Origin: Angiostrongylus vasorum
Taxonomy: Eukaryota; Nematoda; Chromadorea; Rhabditida; Metastrongylidae
DNA length: 64,000 nt
Reading direction: 5' to 3'
Assembly (NCBI GenBank): GCA_018806985.1
Contig: JADANN010000294.1
Location: 248,001 to 312,000, forward strand
Under the pieces are notes generated by a model. That model was given only the letters and a program-made list of their open reading frames with translations, was not told the origin of the DNA and did no database searches. The position numbers and the translations under genes were made by a program. The stretch's first letter is position 1. Each line of letters opens with the position of its first letter. Below are positions 54,161 through 64,000 of the stretch, in pieces.

Positions 54161-56317
54161 ATATTGTTGGAACTTCTTTTCTCATAGTTTAGGTCCATGA
54201 GCCATTTTTCACGTAGCACTTATTGTTTCCGAAATGTATGAGAGATCTATTGCGGCTCATTGCAAACAATTCCGGTCAGCGACTTCATGACATAGTTGTT
54301 ATTAGGCTATTACTGTTTTATGGTTGCTCATCGCCCATTCGTGATTGTATATAGGCAGTGATTATTTGTTTATGTTGTGATCTGTGTTTGTATTAAGCTT
54401 TCACTTGTTCTCTTCTCGTGTTTCTGTCGATAATCCGCTTATTTTATTTGGAACAGTCTCTCTACCAAGAAGATAGTCGTGATTATCACCAATATTGTTG
54501 TAACTACTACTATTATTATTAATAAATATTATTACATGATCGGACATAGCGTGTTTCACACAGTGTGGGTTAAACCTGAGTGCTTGTCGAGTCGACTCCC
54601 CCACTGAGTCCTGCAAGCGTTCCCACCTGGCTTGTAGAGTGTTAACTGTTCCCAAGCAACTCTGCTAACACGTTCCCGACGCCAGAAAGATGAGGGACCT
54701 GTGTGGAATCGGGTTAGCGTTTGGGCAGGTTAGCCCTTGCGCGTGATGGATGGCTGATGGACTGCGCTAAGCGCTACCACAACTTTCTCCACTGGCTTGA
54801 CGTGTCGTCCTCGATACCGCCATAGATTCTATTCCTGTACTTATGGCAGCCTTTAAGTATACAATTTGAGTGCTTTAGTTATGCACGTATGTTTTATATG
54901 GCATGTATTTCCGGAATGTAACTTTATCTCTAAATGACTCGCTTTAAATGCTAACGGCTTTGAACACTGGTCCACTGTGATAGCTTAAGACCAAGCCATA
55001 GTGCTAACAGAACTCATCAAGAAGTAAAATGCAGAATTCCAATTAGCCTTCGGTTTTGTCCCACTCTATCTAACTACGTCCTGAGTCTTTAACTGAGAGT
55101 GATTTGATAAATTGTAAAAAGTTTCAAAATCTAAAGTAAATTCTTTTGGGCTTTGCTTTCAAGAACTACCGAGACGTTATTAGGGTACTAGTTGATGACT
55201 GTTTCCAGACATGAACATCGATAAATCACGTCGATGAAGTCACTCTTTATGGACGCTCAATACATGCTGCAAGGAATTTGTATTTCTGGAAAACGACAAC
55301 TATGTATGTATAACTGAAAAAACATCTATAGAAATCTTCTAGATGGTTTTAACTTTATACTCTGATGATGTGTACAGGTGTGGTAGTTTAGGAAGTATAG
55401 CCGAGAAATGAACTCCTCTGAAAAGATGGTTTTGTAAATTACTAGAAGCAGAGTATGGCTTTTCAGATGCGATCTCTGGTACATCAATTTTCTTTGGATT
55501 AAATATCACATAAATATACAAAGTATGCAGCAAGAAGGTTCTGTCACCCACAGAATTCGAAATGAACGCTACACTACCAAAGTGTTTACGTGCCACGCTT
55601 CTACGTACACTCCAAATTGTCACCAGTGCTATTGCTTATCGTTCGCTTTTATTTATCGGAAATTCTAAAAGTTTGTTCGATTTTTTCTCTTATACGATCG
55701 ACATCCAGTGACCTAATGCTTTTCTTTCAAAACGTGGATGTTCAATGGCATAAATTATCTGCGATTGCTAGTATCGCGTGGAGTTCTGCAACCCTCCTTT
55801 TCAGTTCACTCTCTTCTTCATTAGCAGACACGAGGTTGTTAAAAAAAGATTTATCTAGTACGATACTGGCCGATGTTCTAAGCAATCTTTCTATTACATA
55901 TTGACCGGTCATGCCGAGGTTAAAAGAAAGTCGGTTTTAAAAGTGTAGAAATGATCTCTGAGTGTTCCTGATCGATTTTCATTGTGGCCATGAATTGCAA
56001 GATGTTACTATTTTCATTACTGTTGTGGTTATTAATTCCCTTTGCAATGTTGCGTGAATCAGAACGTATGTACTTTATGAATGGTGGTTGTGAAATGTGA
56101 AATGCATATTGTAAAACAAATGTAAAGCAACATTGTTATAAGACCTGATAAATGTTTCGTAAGACAAATGTGATGAATCCTGTTGATGAGCGTATGCTCA
56201 ATGAACATCGAGCCACTCTGATGAAGCTGCTTCCATGGTCTTATCATCATCTTATCCTAGGGGTGAGATTTTCGTGAGTGGTAGTTCTCAGTCTTTTTCT
56301 TGTTCAGCTATCGTGGG
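54161..56317. other. no recognised gene
   Basis: A simple ATT-type repeat lies at about 54500-54535. CATGCCGAGGTTAAAAGAAA at 55911 is the PLE-associated edge motif. A 104-codon open frame at 55590-55904 (+) and a 94-codon frame at 55339-55623 (-) have no recognised domain. Confidence 0.4.
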
Positions 56318-57676
56318 GTTGTTATACAGCATACATTTACTTCCATTGAAAAACACAATACAATACAACAGTAGCTGACGTTTCGGCAGTATCGCCTTCT
56401 TTAGAGCCGGAAACGGTATGCTGATATACAGTTTACAAGGCCAAACGCTTCAATAACACTCACAAAAAGACGAAAAAACTCTATGGTAATTACAAGATCA
56501 ACAGCTTCTCGAAAAACTCACCGCTTTTTAGGTGACTTCCAGTGAGGAAGATTAGAACAGCTGATTATAGTCGCATTAGGTTGATGACTGCACCATACCA
56601 CATCAGAAATTGATGCGAACATACGGGGTCAGGTCGCGTATGACCTCTGGGCATTCATCCCTGCTATTCATTGTAGGGTTTTTGGCATTTATCCAAAAAG
56701 CCTCAAGAAGTTTTCGCGCTGGTGTTCTAGTCTCCTGCGCAAGGATATTGACTTTTACTTCAAAATCGTCCCCGCTGTGCTTTTTGTATCCTATGCGTGC
56801 CTAGTGGGGTACTTTGTCTTAGTTTTCGTTTGCCATCTAGATGTTCTTTTATGCGGATACACAAAGGCCTGCCCGTTTCGCCAATATATTCATCTCCGCA
56901 ATTATTACACGAGATCAGGTATATCGTACCTGAACTCATGCAATCACCGTCCCTGCCGTAAGGGCAGATTACGCAATTTGTTGTTTCGCATAGACGGTCA
57001 TACAGGCGGTTACGAACTAACTGACGACGTAGAGTATCCGGTGGTATTTCAACTATCGCTACCGATTCCTCTAGACCTGCCCTTCTTAAGCATCGTTTTA
57101 TCGCTACGCTTACTTCATCGCTAATAAAAGGCAGCATAAACGGGACTTTCTTTTGGCCAAGTGTTTCGCTTGGGCGCGTCGCTCTCCTTCTAAACTTATC
57201 TCGTGGGGTTACTATTTCGTAGCCATTGGAGATGGCTATTTGCCGAGCCAAGTCGCGCGATTCTTCCTTTCGTTCCCTGGTTGTGCAGGCAGAGGTGACT
57301 GTTGGAAACATGTTTCTCACAAGCGCCCTCTTTGTGCATGAAGGGTAGGAAGAAAGGAAATGAACTACGATGTTCTTGTTATTTGGCTTTCGGTAACACT
57401 TTGTCATGTAACCGCTACTTGATAGGTTTATTTGAACGTTTAAAAACGGGAGCCAGTTTTTTCTTGGTTTCTCCCAGGTGAACTTAATGTACTCAGACTG
57501 CTCGTTCAATAATTCGAAGCATTTGTACACCTCCTCCTGCGTAGAGAAGACGAGAAAACAACCATCTACATATCTGTAGTAGAGTAGTGGCCGGAGACCG
57601 AGAACGGCGGCTTCTACTTTAGACATAAACGCAATGGCAAGGCTTGGTGCCAGTCGCTGTCCCATTGCCAACCCCC
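56318..57676 (-). mobile_element. Penelope-like element copy 2, 5'-truncated
   Basis: Inverse, longer relative of copy 1. From 57676 leftwards: end of the palm, thumb, GIY-YIG endonuclease, 3' terminus with hammerhead-like motif (56373-56408) and the terminal sequence near 56318-56335. Cut off upstream at the motif TGCCGAGGTTAATAGAAAGT (57683 on). Confidence 0.88.
56373..56408 (-). ncRNA. hammerhead-like motif of PLE copy 2 (degenerate)
   Basis: Same sequence as the motif of copy 1: GGCT, CTAAAGA, AGGC-GATACT-GCC, GAAACGTC, AGCT on the minus strand. Confidence 0.5.
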
Positions 57677-57731
57677 ATAGTCCATTGCCGAGGTTAATAG
57701 AAAGTCGATCTTGGGAACTGGTTTTCAACAA
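56760..57731 (-). pseudogene. PLE reverse transcriptase (part) plus GIY-YIG endonuclease
   Basis: 323-codon frame. GLAMGQRLAPSLAIAFM (motif B), YYRYVDGCFLVFST (motif C, where the second Asp of the catalytic YxDD is Gly), thumb FLNVQINLSSSGYMTKCYRK, Cys-rich NCVICPYGRDGDC and the endonuclease TIYLISCNNCGDEYIGETGR with RIKEHLDGKRK. It ends early (THRIQKAQRGRF) because of one extra A in CAAAAAGC near 56790 relative to copy 1. Missing the N-terminal half of the polymerase, so this copy is dead even apart from the Asp change. Confidence 0.87.
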
Positions 57732-58027
57732 CTGGAATTTAGAAGCGAGTCAAGGAAATGGACCCAAAAGACAGGATTTCAATTCCTGCAAAAGCCTGCA
57801 GAAAATAAAAGCAAAAAATTAGTGCGATTTCAGTCCTTTTGTAAATTATGAACAGAAAGAATGTGGAAAATGAGTCGGCGAGAACTCCACAGTTTTTCAT
57901 TACGAGCTCGAATACCAACCATACAGTAGTTTTCAATTTTTCAAGAACCATGCCTAAAAGCGATTCTATAAAACATTTATCTGAAACAAACACAACACAT
58001 ATAAGCGGTTTTTTTTCGAAAGGTAAG
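57677..58027. other. PLE edge motif, otherwise unassigned
   Basis: Starts with TTGCCGAGGTTAATAGAAAG, the PLE-associated edge. A 119-codon frame at 57739-58098 (-) runs partly into SINE-A and has no domain. Confidence 0.35.
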
Positions 58028-58315
58028 AAGGATAAAAGGATAATGTTTTTGGCGTTGATCAATCCGCGAGAGATGTGCCATGCATTCGACTTCATCAAGC
58101 ATCATTTGGAGGTGACTGAATGCATATCTGGCCTTTACAATGACTCACGGTGGCCTGCCGATGTATCGAGCCAATGCTGCTATCCTCTCAGGCAAGTCTG
58201 GCACCGATTTGCCGAACCCGGAGGATGGAAGGCTTGGTGGGCCTTCGGCGCCGAGATCGACTCCATGTGTGTGTTGCAGGTCGCCTCCGACCACTGCACC
58301 ACAGGCGCCGTTTGA
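58028..58315 (-). repeat. SINE-A copy 11
   Basis: Inverse orientation with an AAGGATAAAAGGATAA tail. CCATGCATTCGACTTCATC and GGTGGCCTGCCGATGTATCG in the body, GTCGCCTCCGACCACTGC at the head. Close to consensus. Confidence 0.88.
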
Positions 58316-58702
58316 AGAGGTAAGAGTAAGAAAAATTGGTACACATGGTGTTTTGAAGGGATTTCTCACGAGAAAATAACAATTGTGCTGAGAATCTGTC
58401 ATTTTCAGAAGTTCAAAATTTGTAGGAACTCTATTCTTTGTAGTAGCAATACGTATTAGATTTCACGTAAAGCTGTCAAGATAAATCCTCGTAATATCCA
58501 TGACAGCTTTTCATATATTATATTTATATGTATTTTTAATAAAACGCAGTTTGTAGCTGAACGAAAAGTGAAGAACTCAACTGAAGAAGAGATAACACTC
58601 ATCGCAAATATTTATACAGATATATGTAGTAAAATAAATCGTACAATGAGATGTCAAATAGAGGGATTCGATAGTCTTTCTAAAAGACAAAGAAAATCGC
58701 AC
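58316..58702. other. no recognised feature
   Basis: AT-rich sequence without supported features; it may be intron of the weak exon set at 58.7-59.3 kb. Confidence 0.35.
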
Positions 58703-58846
58703 CTTCGTCTTGTTGTCTAGTGATATATAGACTCGTAATGTGTTGACAAGGGAGGTAATTGAGCAGAATGATTCTAGATCACCACGTTGCTGTAGTCGAT
58801 GTTCTCGGTTGAGAACACTTATCACGGCCATGGTTGCTAGTGGAAT
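58703..58846 (-). CDS. candidate exon, family unknown
   Basis: Acceptor GTCTAACAG before 58846 and donor AAG|GTGCGA after 58703 give 48 codons, phase 0 to 0, reading IPLATMAVISVLNREHRLQQ and RGDLESFCSITSLVNTLRVY. More coding-like than the surroundings. A further open stretch upstream (58876-58960: CKHKGRAFMAAVHFVLQMCF) would leave only a 29-bp intron, too short, so either one exon boundary is wrong or the region has indels. Confidence 0.32.
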
Positions 58847-59146
58847 CTGTTAGACATCCTGATCTGCACACTGACCTTGACGATTTAATTTCTAAATTGA
58901 AGCACATTTGCAGAACAAAATGCACGGCAGCCATGAAAGCTCGTCCTTTGTGCTTACAGACTACGAAAATTCTTTGATTATGTGCTAGAAACATGCTCTA
59001 CGTAGCGCAGTTGAAAAAGTGAAAATAAAGAAAGATAGGACAGAAGTCATCTGCGGTTCGATCGAAAACGTGGAGCGGTAAATCCTGGAAGCAAAAAGAC
59101 GTTGGATCGAACCACAGAGACCGAAGAAGCACACTCTATTAATGTC

Positions 59147-59347
59147 TTAGGGCTTATCATACATTGAGAAGCATATTGGTTGATCGTTTTTTGATGAATA
59201 GAGGGTCGCAGTATTGCGTTTCTGCCGCGAACGAGTACAGCACGTGTTGCCAAGGGCGTTGCGCCGGGTAACGCAGTAGTCGAGCAACAGAACGACGGCG
59301 ATCAGCAGAAAGCATGCTGCGAACAACCACACGGCCCATGGCGGCAC
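59147..59347 (-). CDS. candidate last exon with one membrane segment
   Basis: Acceptor-like ATCCGCTCAG before 59347, then VPPWAVWLFAACFLLIAVVL and LLDYCVTRRNALGNTCCTRS, ending SMYDKP with a stop at 59149-59147. One membrane helix followed by Arg and Cys residues, as in juxtamembrane, possibly palmitoylated, regions (compare synaptotagmin-like anchors). GC-richer than its flanks. A PLE fragment starts about 50 bp upstream, inside the would-be intron. Confidence 0.38.
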   Translation of the reverse strand: MPPWAVWLFAACFLLIAVVLLLDYCVTRRNALGNTCCTRSRQKRNTATLYSSKNDQPICFSMYDKP

Positions 59348-59396
59348 CTGAGCGGATACAAGTTGTCGAGAAATACTCTCGCATTGTTTTTCGGTA

Positions 59397-59775
59397 ACAA
59401 TGATAGAAACACCACCGGACACTTTAAGACGTCATCTAGTTCGTCACAGCCTAAATGACCGTCTATGTACAACGATAAATTGAATAACAAGACCTAACGG
59501 TAGAGATGGTGTTTGCATGAGTTCAGGTACGGTGTACCTAATCTCTCGTAAAGCGTGTGGGGACCAGTACTTGGCGAAACGGGTAGACCACTCTGCGCCA
59601 GTTTAAAAGAACTTCTAGTTAGTAAATTTAAATTGGCCCCAAACACTCCACAAGGTGCGCCTAAGAGGCAAAAACATAATGCAGAATATTTTGAACGAAA
59701 AGTCACTATCCTCACACAGAAATCAAAACATCAGCTCGTAAAACTCTTGAATGTTTTGGATTAATTCCAAAAATC
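59397..59775 (+). mobile_element. Penelope-like element fragment (third copy, diverged)
   Basis: Decayed endonuclease region: TPPDTLRRHLVR-like start, RDGVCMSSGTVYLIS, CGDQYLGETGRPLCASLKEL and FERKVTIL in shifted frames. Matches the 3' half of copies 1 and 2 but with many substitutions, so it is older. Confidence 0.78.
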
Positions 59776-60049
59776 CAAAAATGGACCACAGGGGAAAAGT
59801 GTCTTGTGATCACGCGTGACCTCACACTATATCTCAAGCCGATTCTGTGACCTAACCCAGGCGCATTCCCCTGCCCACATGTTACTCTGTGTGGCTGCTC
59901 TCCCCCAATTAACTGGAATAAAGGGCTTCTGTGGCGCGAGAGCCCGGAAAGGGAAATCGTGATTCGATCTGGCCCAGGGTCCAAGTCTTGCGAATATCTT
60001 AGCGTCGTTGTGTTAACTGGAATGCTTACAACGAATAAAACGGTATGTT
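59776..60049. other. PLE-like end and a tRNA-like stretch
   Basis: 59776-59850 continues the PLE fragment weakly. TGTGGCGCGAGAGCCC and GTGATTCGATCTGG (59930-59980) resemble A and B boxes and are followed by GTCTTGCGAATATCTTAGCG, the SINE-B downstream block, so this may be a truncated SINE-B relative. Confidence 0.35.
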
Positions 60050-60310
60050 TAATGATGCTGAGATATTGGCAAAAACTCCAGACCACAGGTGTCTGCGGTG
60101 GGGAACGAACGCGCTATTGTCCCTTTCCGGGGAGTAACGCGTACACCACCACACCATGTGGGTCCTTCGTTTCGCCTGTCTTTCAGCTAGTTCTATCGAT
60201 CTTTTTGCCGTCAGCAATCACACGTCAGCGGGATTGATCTGGGGAGCCCAAATCGGCAACGAACCCAGTTAAAGCTGAGGCTGCAGTTATAATAACTTAT
60301 ATTACATGAA
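60050..60310 (-). repeat. SINE-B copy, inverse
   Basis: AATGATGCTGAGATATTGGC, then GTGTCTGCGGTGGGGAACGA and ACACCACCACACCATG (complement of the A box), ending GCTGAGGCTGCAGTTATAAT. Near full length. Confidence 0.85.
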
Positions 60311-60394
60311 AGTTAAGTTATAATGACTATAAAAATAGGATTAAAAAATAGGAATAGGAAATTAAAAATTATAAAAGCATGAAAATAGCGAAAC

Positions 60395-60580
60395 GAAGGA
60401 CCCGCATAGTGTGGTGGTGAACGCGTTACTCCCCCGGAAAGGACAACAGCGCGTTCGTTCCCCACCGCAGACACCTGCAGTCCGCAGTTTTGCCAATATC
60501 TCAGCATCATTAAAGTTATATTTCGCAATAAACACCCTGCCGTTAAAAAGAGTAGGCAGTAAATAATAGGTTAAAAAACG
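60395..60580 (+). repeat. SINE-B copy, direct, facing the previous one
   Basis: A box TAGTGTGGTGGTGAACGCG, B box GCGTTCGTTCCCCACC, GTTTTGCCAATATCTCAGC, tail GAGTAGGCAGTAAATAAT. With the previous copy it forms a head-to-head inverted pair about 85 bp apart. Confidence 0.85.
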
Positions 60581-60689
60581 GTAGGTGTTTAAAAGAAGCT
60601 GTTTATTACACGAATGCAAATTTATGTATTAAGTCCTATCAGCTAGGATTCGAAATTGTTCGGCTGAGTAGATTACATGTCAATTTGAC

Positions 60690-60860
60690 CTTTATCGTCT
60701 CCGAAGAAAGGGGAAACTGCCGCAAACCCTGCTATTATCTACTATTACGTGCTAATAAATTCTACAATACCACCCTCGTGTTTGCTCATTGAAGAACAAC
60801 AGTGAGCCAGTGCCAAGGTTAATGGAAAATCAGTCTTGGGAATTACTGTAGTATTGTTTG
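60690..60860 (+). repeat. PLE terminus remnant
   Basis: CTCCGAAGAAAGGGGAAACTG (altered hammerhead-like block), ACAATACCACCCTCGTGTTT and then TGCCAAGGTTAATGGAAAAT. Strongly decayed. Confidence 0.5.
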
Positions 60861-61624
60861 GTGTTTCTCATTAAAATCTGCTATTCGTTTTTCAAGGTTG
60901 TGACTTAGTGGGCACCAATGAAGTCCTCAATCTTGTGTGGAAATCACCTGATTGAAGACCCTTGCTCCATCGAAGTGCTTGATAAAATCCGCCTACACAT
61001 AAGCAGTCATACGTATATGCTTGATTATAATTACACACATGCAGGATGCATGAGCTAATCTGTGGTACTCACATAAACAATTCATAAATTGAAAACAACA
61101 AATCTCGCGAAAATTAACGACAACTAGGAAACTATCTGAATCCATAAAGAGAGTATTTCTTAAACAAGCTTTCAAAACAGTGCTAAGTTTGAGAAGCACT
61201 ATAAATACTCCAAAGGTTCCTTCACTGTGAGGGACTCGAGCGAGTTAATCAGATGTTACGAAGCGCGTCCCTAAATGGTTACTGATCATGCTGGTTAAAG
61301 CGATAGTGACAATCTCAAAACTGACGAATTGGTATTAAACGTGCATTCATAAACGACCATGAACTTGATCCACTGCTTGTCCATCAATATTATGTATCCG
61401 ATTTCTCTACATTTTTTAGTCCCCCCACTTTATTGTACATGATTTATTCTAAGTTGCAACGTAGGTACTATCTTTCGTCACTCTATATTTTCTGTTGTGA
61501 AGAAATGGATTACTTTTGCTTTCTTCAAACATTCACTAACAACGTGCAATCAGTGTGCGAAGCCAGCGGTAAACTCGACACGAATAACTTGAATTTAGAG
61601 TATCCTAATAACTCTACTGAGTGA
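60861..61624. other. no recognised feature
   Basis: A 63-codon frame at 61433-61624 (+) with FTNNVQSVCEASGKLDTNNL runs into a SINE-A copy. It could be an exon but has no supporting splice chain. Confidence 0.3.
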
Positions 61625-61912
61625 GTGTGTAGCGTGGTAGTTAGCGGTGTCCTGCGTTATACACGTGGACATTGGCTCGCTTTTCTTGTTCCGAGCTCAT
61701 CGTGCCTTTCATCTTTCCAGGGACCGTAAACTGGTACCAGAGTTGTCTGGAAGGATAGCAGCACTGACTTTTTACATTGGTAGGCCATCGCAAGCTACAT
61801 ATTCATACAGGCCACATATTAATTCAATGGCTTCCACTATGCACGATTAAGTCAAATTCATGGTTCATCTCTTGGCGATTGATCAACGTCAAAAGCTTTA
61901 CCCTACTATGTT
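61625..61912 (+). repeat. SINE-A copy 12 (diverged)
   Basis: Head GTGTAGCGTGGTAGTTAGCG, then ACTGGTACCAGAGTTGTCTG, GGATAGCAGCACTGAC and GCGATTGATCAACGTCAAAA. Family order preserved. Confidence 0.75.
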
Positions 61913-63127
61913 TTCATTTGTTGCAATGAACACTGAAGTGCCACTAAACATTTTCGAAAGCATGTTTCGCTCAATAATCCACAAATGGTGAATTATTACT
62001 ATTTGCACCAGAGTTAATAGAGTATGTCGAAACTTTCAACATACGTGAATCGTTTTCAGTTTTGACTCGATAAGAGCTTTCCAAATGTTTTTAGCAGTCA
62101 AAGCAACTTTTTGCACTGAAATATACATGGATACAATCTCCATTGCAAAATCATAAACGGTAAATAATGAAGTAATTCTCGCGCCATATGCATCTATCAA
62201 TAAGATTTTAACAAGATCTGAAACTTTATTCTACCCCTCACATTTGTTAAACAAAGTCACACCATTTTCATACCCACATCTATTTGTCTTACGAACTCAG
62301 AAAACCTGGATTTTTATGGAAGCAAGCATGCAAACTAAGATATGCCGATTCAGAAGCTGACTACAAACTCACATACTGCCGTATATCGTTCAGATCTGAG
62401 GCTAGAGCTGAACCGTGCTCGTAATGATGACTACTTGCATAACTGTGCTCCTCCATCATAACCGCTTCGCAAACATCTACAACGAAAGCTTCTTCTAATG
62501 TGGAACATCGATTTTTCGATTTATTCGAGTTGTTCGATAAAACGAGTAACTAAATGGTTATACAAAAACGTCATGAGCATGAAAAAAGGAGTAGCAGAAA
62601 GAATGTTATTTCACACATCAAGTGGAACTTCTACAAAACACTCTGAAATTTTTATCACTGATAAATTAGTCTTAAAACCCTCTAAAGAGGGATGAAAGTA
62701 TTTTTGTTAATCCACAATTTCTGTAACTATACAGCTTTATTTCACTCCTCAAAGTTAAAATGATGACTAATTGGATATGAATATCAAATATTAGGCTCTT
62801 GCAGAACAAATGTTGCCAAAAGATTCCTAGCACTTCAAAGAAATGAAAGACTATTAAACATTCTATGAAAAATGTCAGTTAATACGTTCTCCACGGCAAT
62901 AGTGTGCACTGTCTCTATGAAAACAAATAAATTTGCTTGGCAACCGACCAATGACCGGGTGTTGTGTGCTAGGAAGTTGTTGTCGTTAGGTTGACCTCAT
63001 TCAACCCTTAAGAACCGCTGTCGCATTCTGTACAGGCCTTCATTTCACCTCGATTCGACAGCTGCGACTACGAAGATCTACATGATAAAAAAATAACTAC
63101 TGTGTACAATTTCAACGAAATCACTGC
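61913..63127. other. no recognised feature
   Basis: About 1.2 kb AT-rich sequence. A 65-codon frame at 62498-62695 (+) has no recognised domain. Confidence 0.4.
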
Positions 63128-63163
63128 GGCTCTGAAGATTGCGATGACACTGAAACATTAGCC
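63128..63163 (+). ncRNA. hammerhead-like motif (degenerate)
   Basis: GGCT, CTGAAGA, a loose stem region, GAAACATT, AGCC. Stem I (GGCT with AGCC) pairs perfectly; core and stem II are altered. Probably another PLE terminus remnant. Confidence 0.42.
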
Positions 63164-63529
63164 ACAAAAACGACTTGCAGAAGCATCGTGTCAGCTTATC
63201 TACCAACCAAGGCACAGTGGAAAGGGTGTTTGCATTTGAAACAAGACTACTGTTGGAAGTGGACTTCATAAGCGAGATTAAGGTACCGACGTTATTTTGT
63301 TGTTAATGTTTCCGAAATAGCTTATCCGCACATCCATCTAAAGCTTATGCAGGTGGAGAAAATCGTATAGAACGCTGCTGATAAAAATAGGAATTAGCTG
63401 CTTTAGTTCAACTTGTCAGATATTTGCCTCAGCAATTGTTGATTTCTAAATAACACTGCAATTAATCGCAACTACACTTCACAATTATAGTTCAGCAGCA
63501 ACAATATAAAGACCTAATATAGGAACCTC

Positions 63530-63765
63530 GGAGGTGGAATGACTACTCTGCAACAGTTCCCAGGATTGAGTTTCTATTAACCTCGGCATTGGATTATAAA
63601 TTCTTCGTTTTTTTCCCTCAGCAATCGCTTCCATGGAATGCATATAAAAACGGCTCTGAAGAAGGCGATACTGCCGAAACGTCAACTACGATTGTGTTGT
63701 ATGTGTGCTTGTGTGTGGAAGTAAACGTATGCTGTTTAACAGTCGCGCAATTGCTGAGAGAAAAA
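63530..63765 (+). repeat. PLE terminal repeat, relatively complete
   Basis: CTATTAACCTCGGCATTGGA edge, then a hammerhead-like motif at 63652-63687 (GGCT, CTGAAGA, AGGC-GATACT-GCC, GAAACGTC, AACT) and the end TGCTGTTTAACAGTCGCGCA. One core change from CTGATGA. Confidence 0.65.
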
Positions 63766-64000
63766 AGTAACTACTCCGCAATATTTCTGTCAGAGAACCT
63801 ATACCATATCATGCATTTTCATATTAGTTTAGGGTGTGATGAGTTGCTGACAAGTGCCACTATGCCGACGTTTTCTTAAAACTTTCTCCTCTTTTAGCGG
63901 CTTCACGTATTTTTATGTTTTCTTCCAGTTTCAATCTTAATAAAGCGACCATCGAAAATAAGCTTTGGTCACTCAGTTTATTCACATTTGGACCATATGT
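63766..64000. other. no recognised feature
   Basis: Nothing supported in the last 235 bp. Confidence 0.4.

Overview
The window looks like a repeat-rich stretch of a nematode nuclear genome. It is most like a strongylid or hookworm-type clade V worm, but the species cannot be fixed from the sequence. The evidence is: protein-coding sequence split into small exons with TTTCAG-type acceptors and 55-60 bp introns next to multi-kilobase introns; a nematode-style neuropeptide GPCR; RTE-type non-LTR retrotransposons; several tRNA-derived SINE families; Penelope-like elements (PLEs) carrying small hammerhead-ribozyme-like motifs; and decayed mariner copies. No bacterial operon, CRISPR array, rRNA gene or convincing stand-alone tRNA gene was seen.

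The one well-supported host gene is on the minus strand from about 24.27 kb down to 10.49 kb. It is a class A GPCR of the FMRFamide/neuropeptide-receptor type. I could join nine exons by eye, plus one possible first exon: extracellular N-terminus, TM1, TM2-TM3, TM4, TM5, a 53-bp third-intracellular-loop exon, TM6-TM7 and the tail. Its large introns are filled with transposons: a whole RTE-A copy in intron TM1/TM2 and SINE-A copies in later introns. The exons covering TM2 to TM4 read correctly only if five single bases are treated as surplus, so the gene is either an assembly with uncorrected insertions or a young pseudogene. Weaker exon candidates (minus strand) lie at 28.7, 30.3-30.6, 58.7-59.0 and 59.15-59.35 kb.

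Layout. 0-4.7 kb: repeat D, SINE-A and SINE-C, and an unidentified coding-like stretch. 4.7-8.06 kb: near full-length but broken RTE-A (+). 8-10.2 kb: nothing recognised. 10.5-24.3 kb: the GPCR gene with RTE-A copy 2 (-) in its 3.8-kb intron. 24.3-33.4 kb: SINEs, a ribozyme-bearing inverted repeat at 29 kb, and weak exons. 34-35 kb: decayed mariner (-). 35.6-37.9 kb: repeat D, SINE-B and SINE-C. 38.1-40.5 kb: 5'-truncated RTE-B (+). 42.0-43.7 kb: repeat D (-), a PLE terminus and a mariner fragment. 44.0-47.7 kb: RTE-A copy 3 (-) with two nested SINE-B insertions, each flanked by target-site duplications. 47.7-53.5 kb: a composite unit bounded by ~860-bp inverted repeats that contains PLE copy 1. 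56.3-57.7 kb: PLE copy 2 in inverse orientation. 58-64 kb: SINE-A, SINE-B, PLE fragments and weak exons.

The mobile elements appear to form autonomous/non-autonomous sets. Repeat D shares its 3' end with RTE-B, and SINE-A and SINE-C share a central domain. The repeats sit in introns and between genes and account for a large part of the recognisable content.
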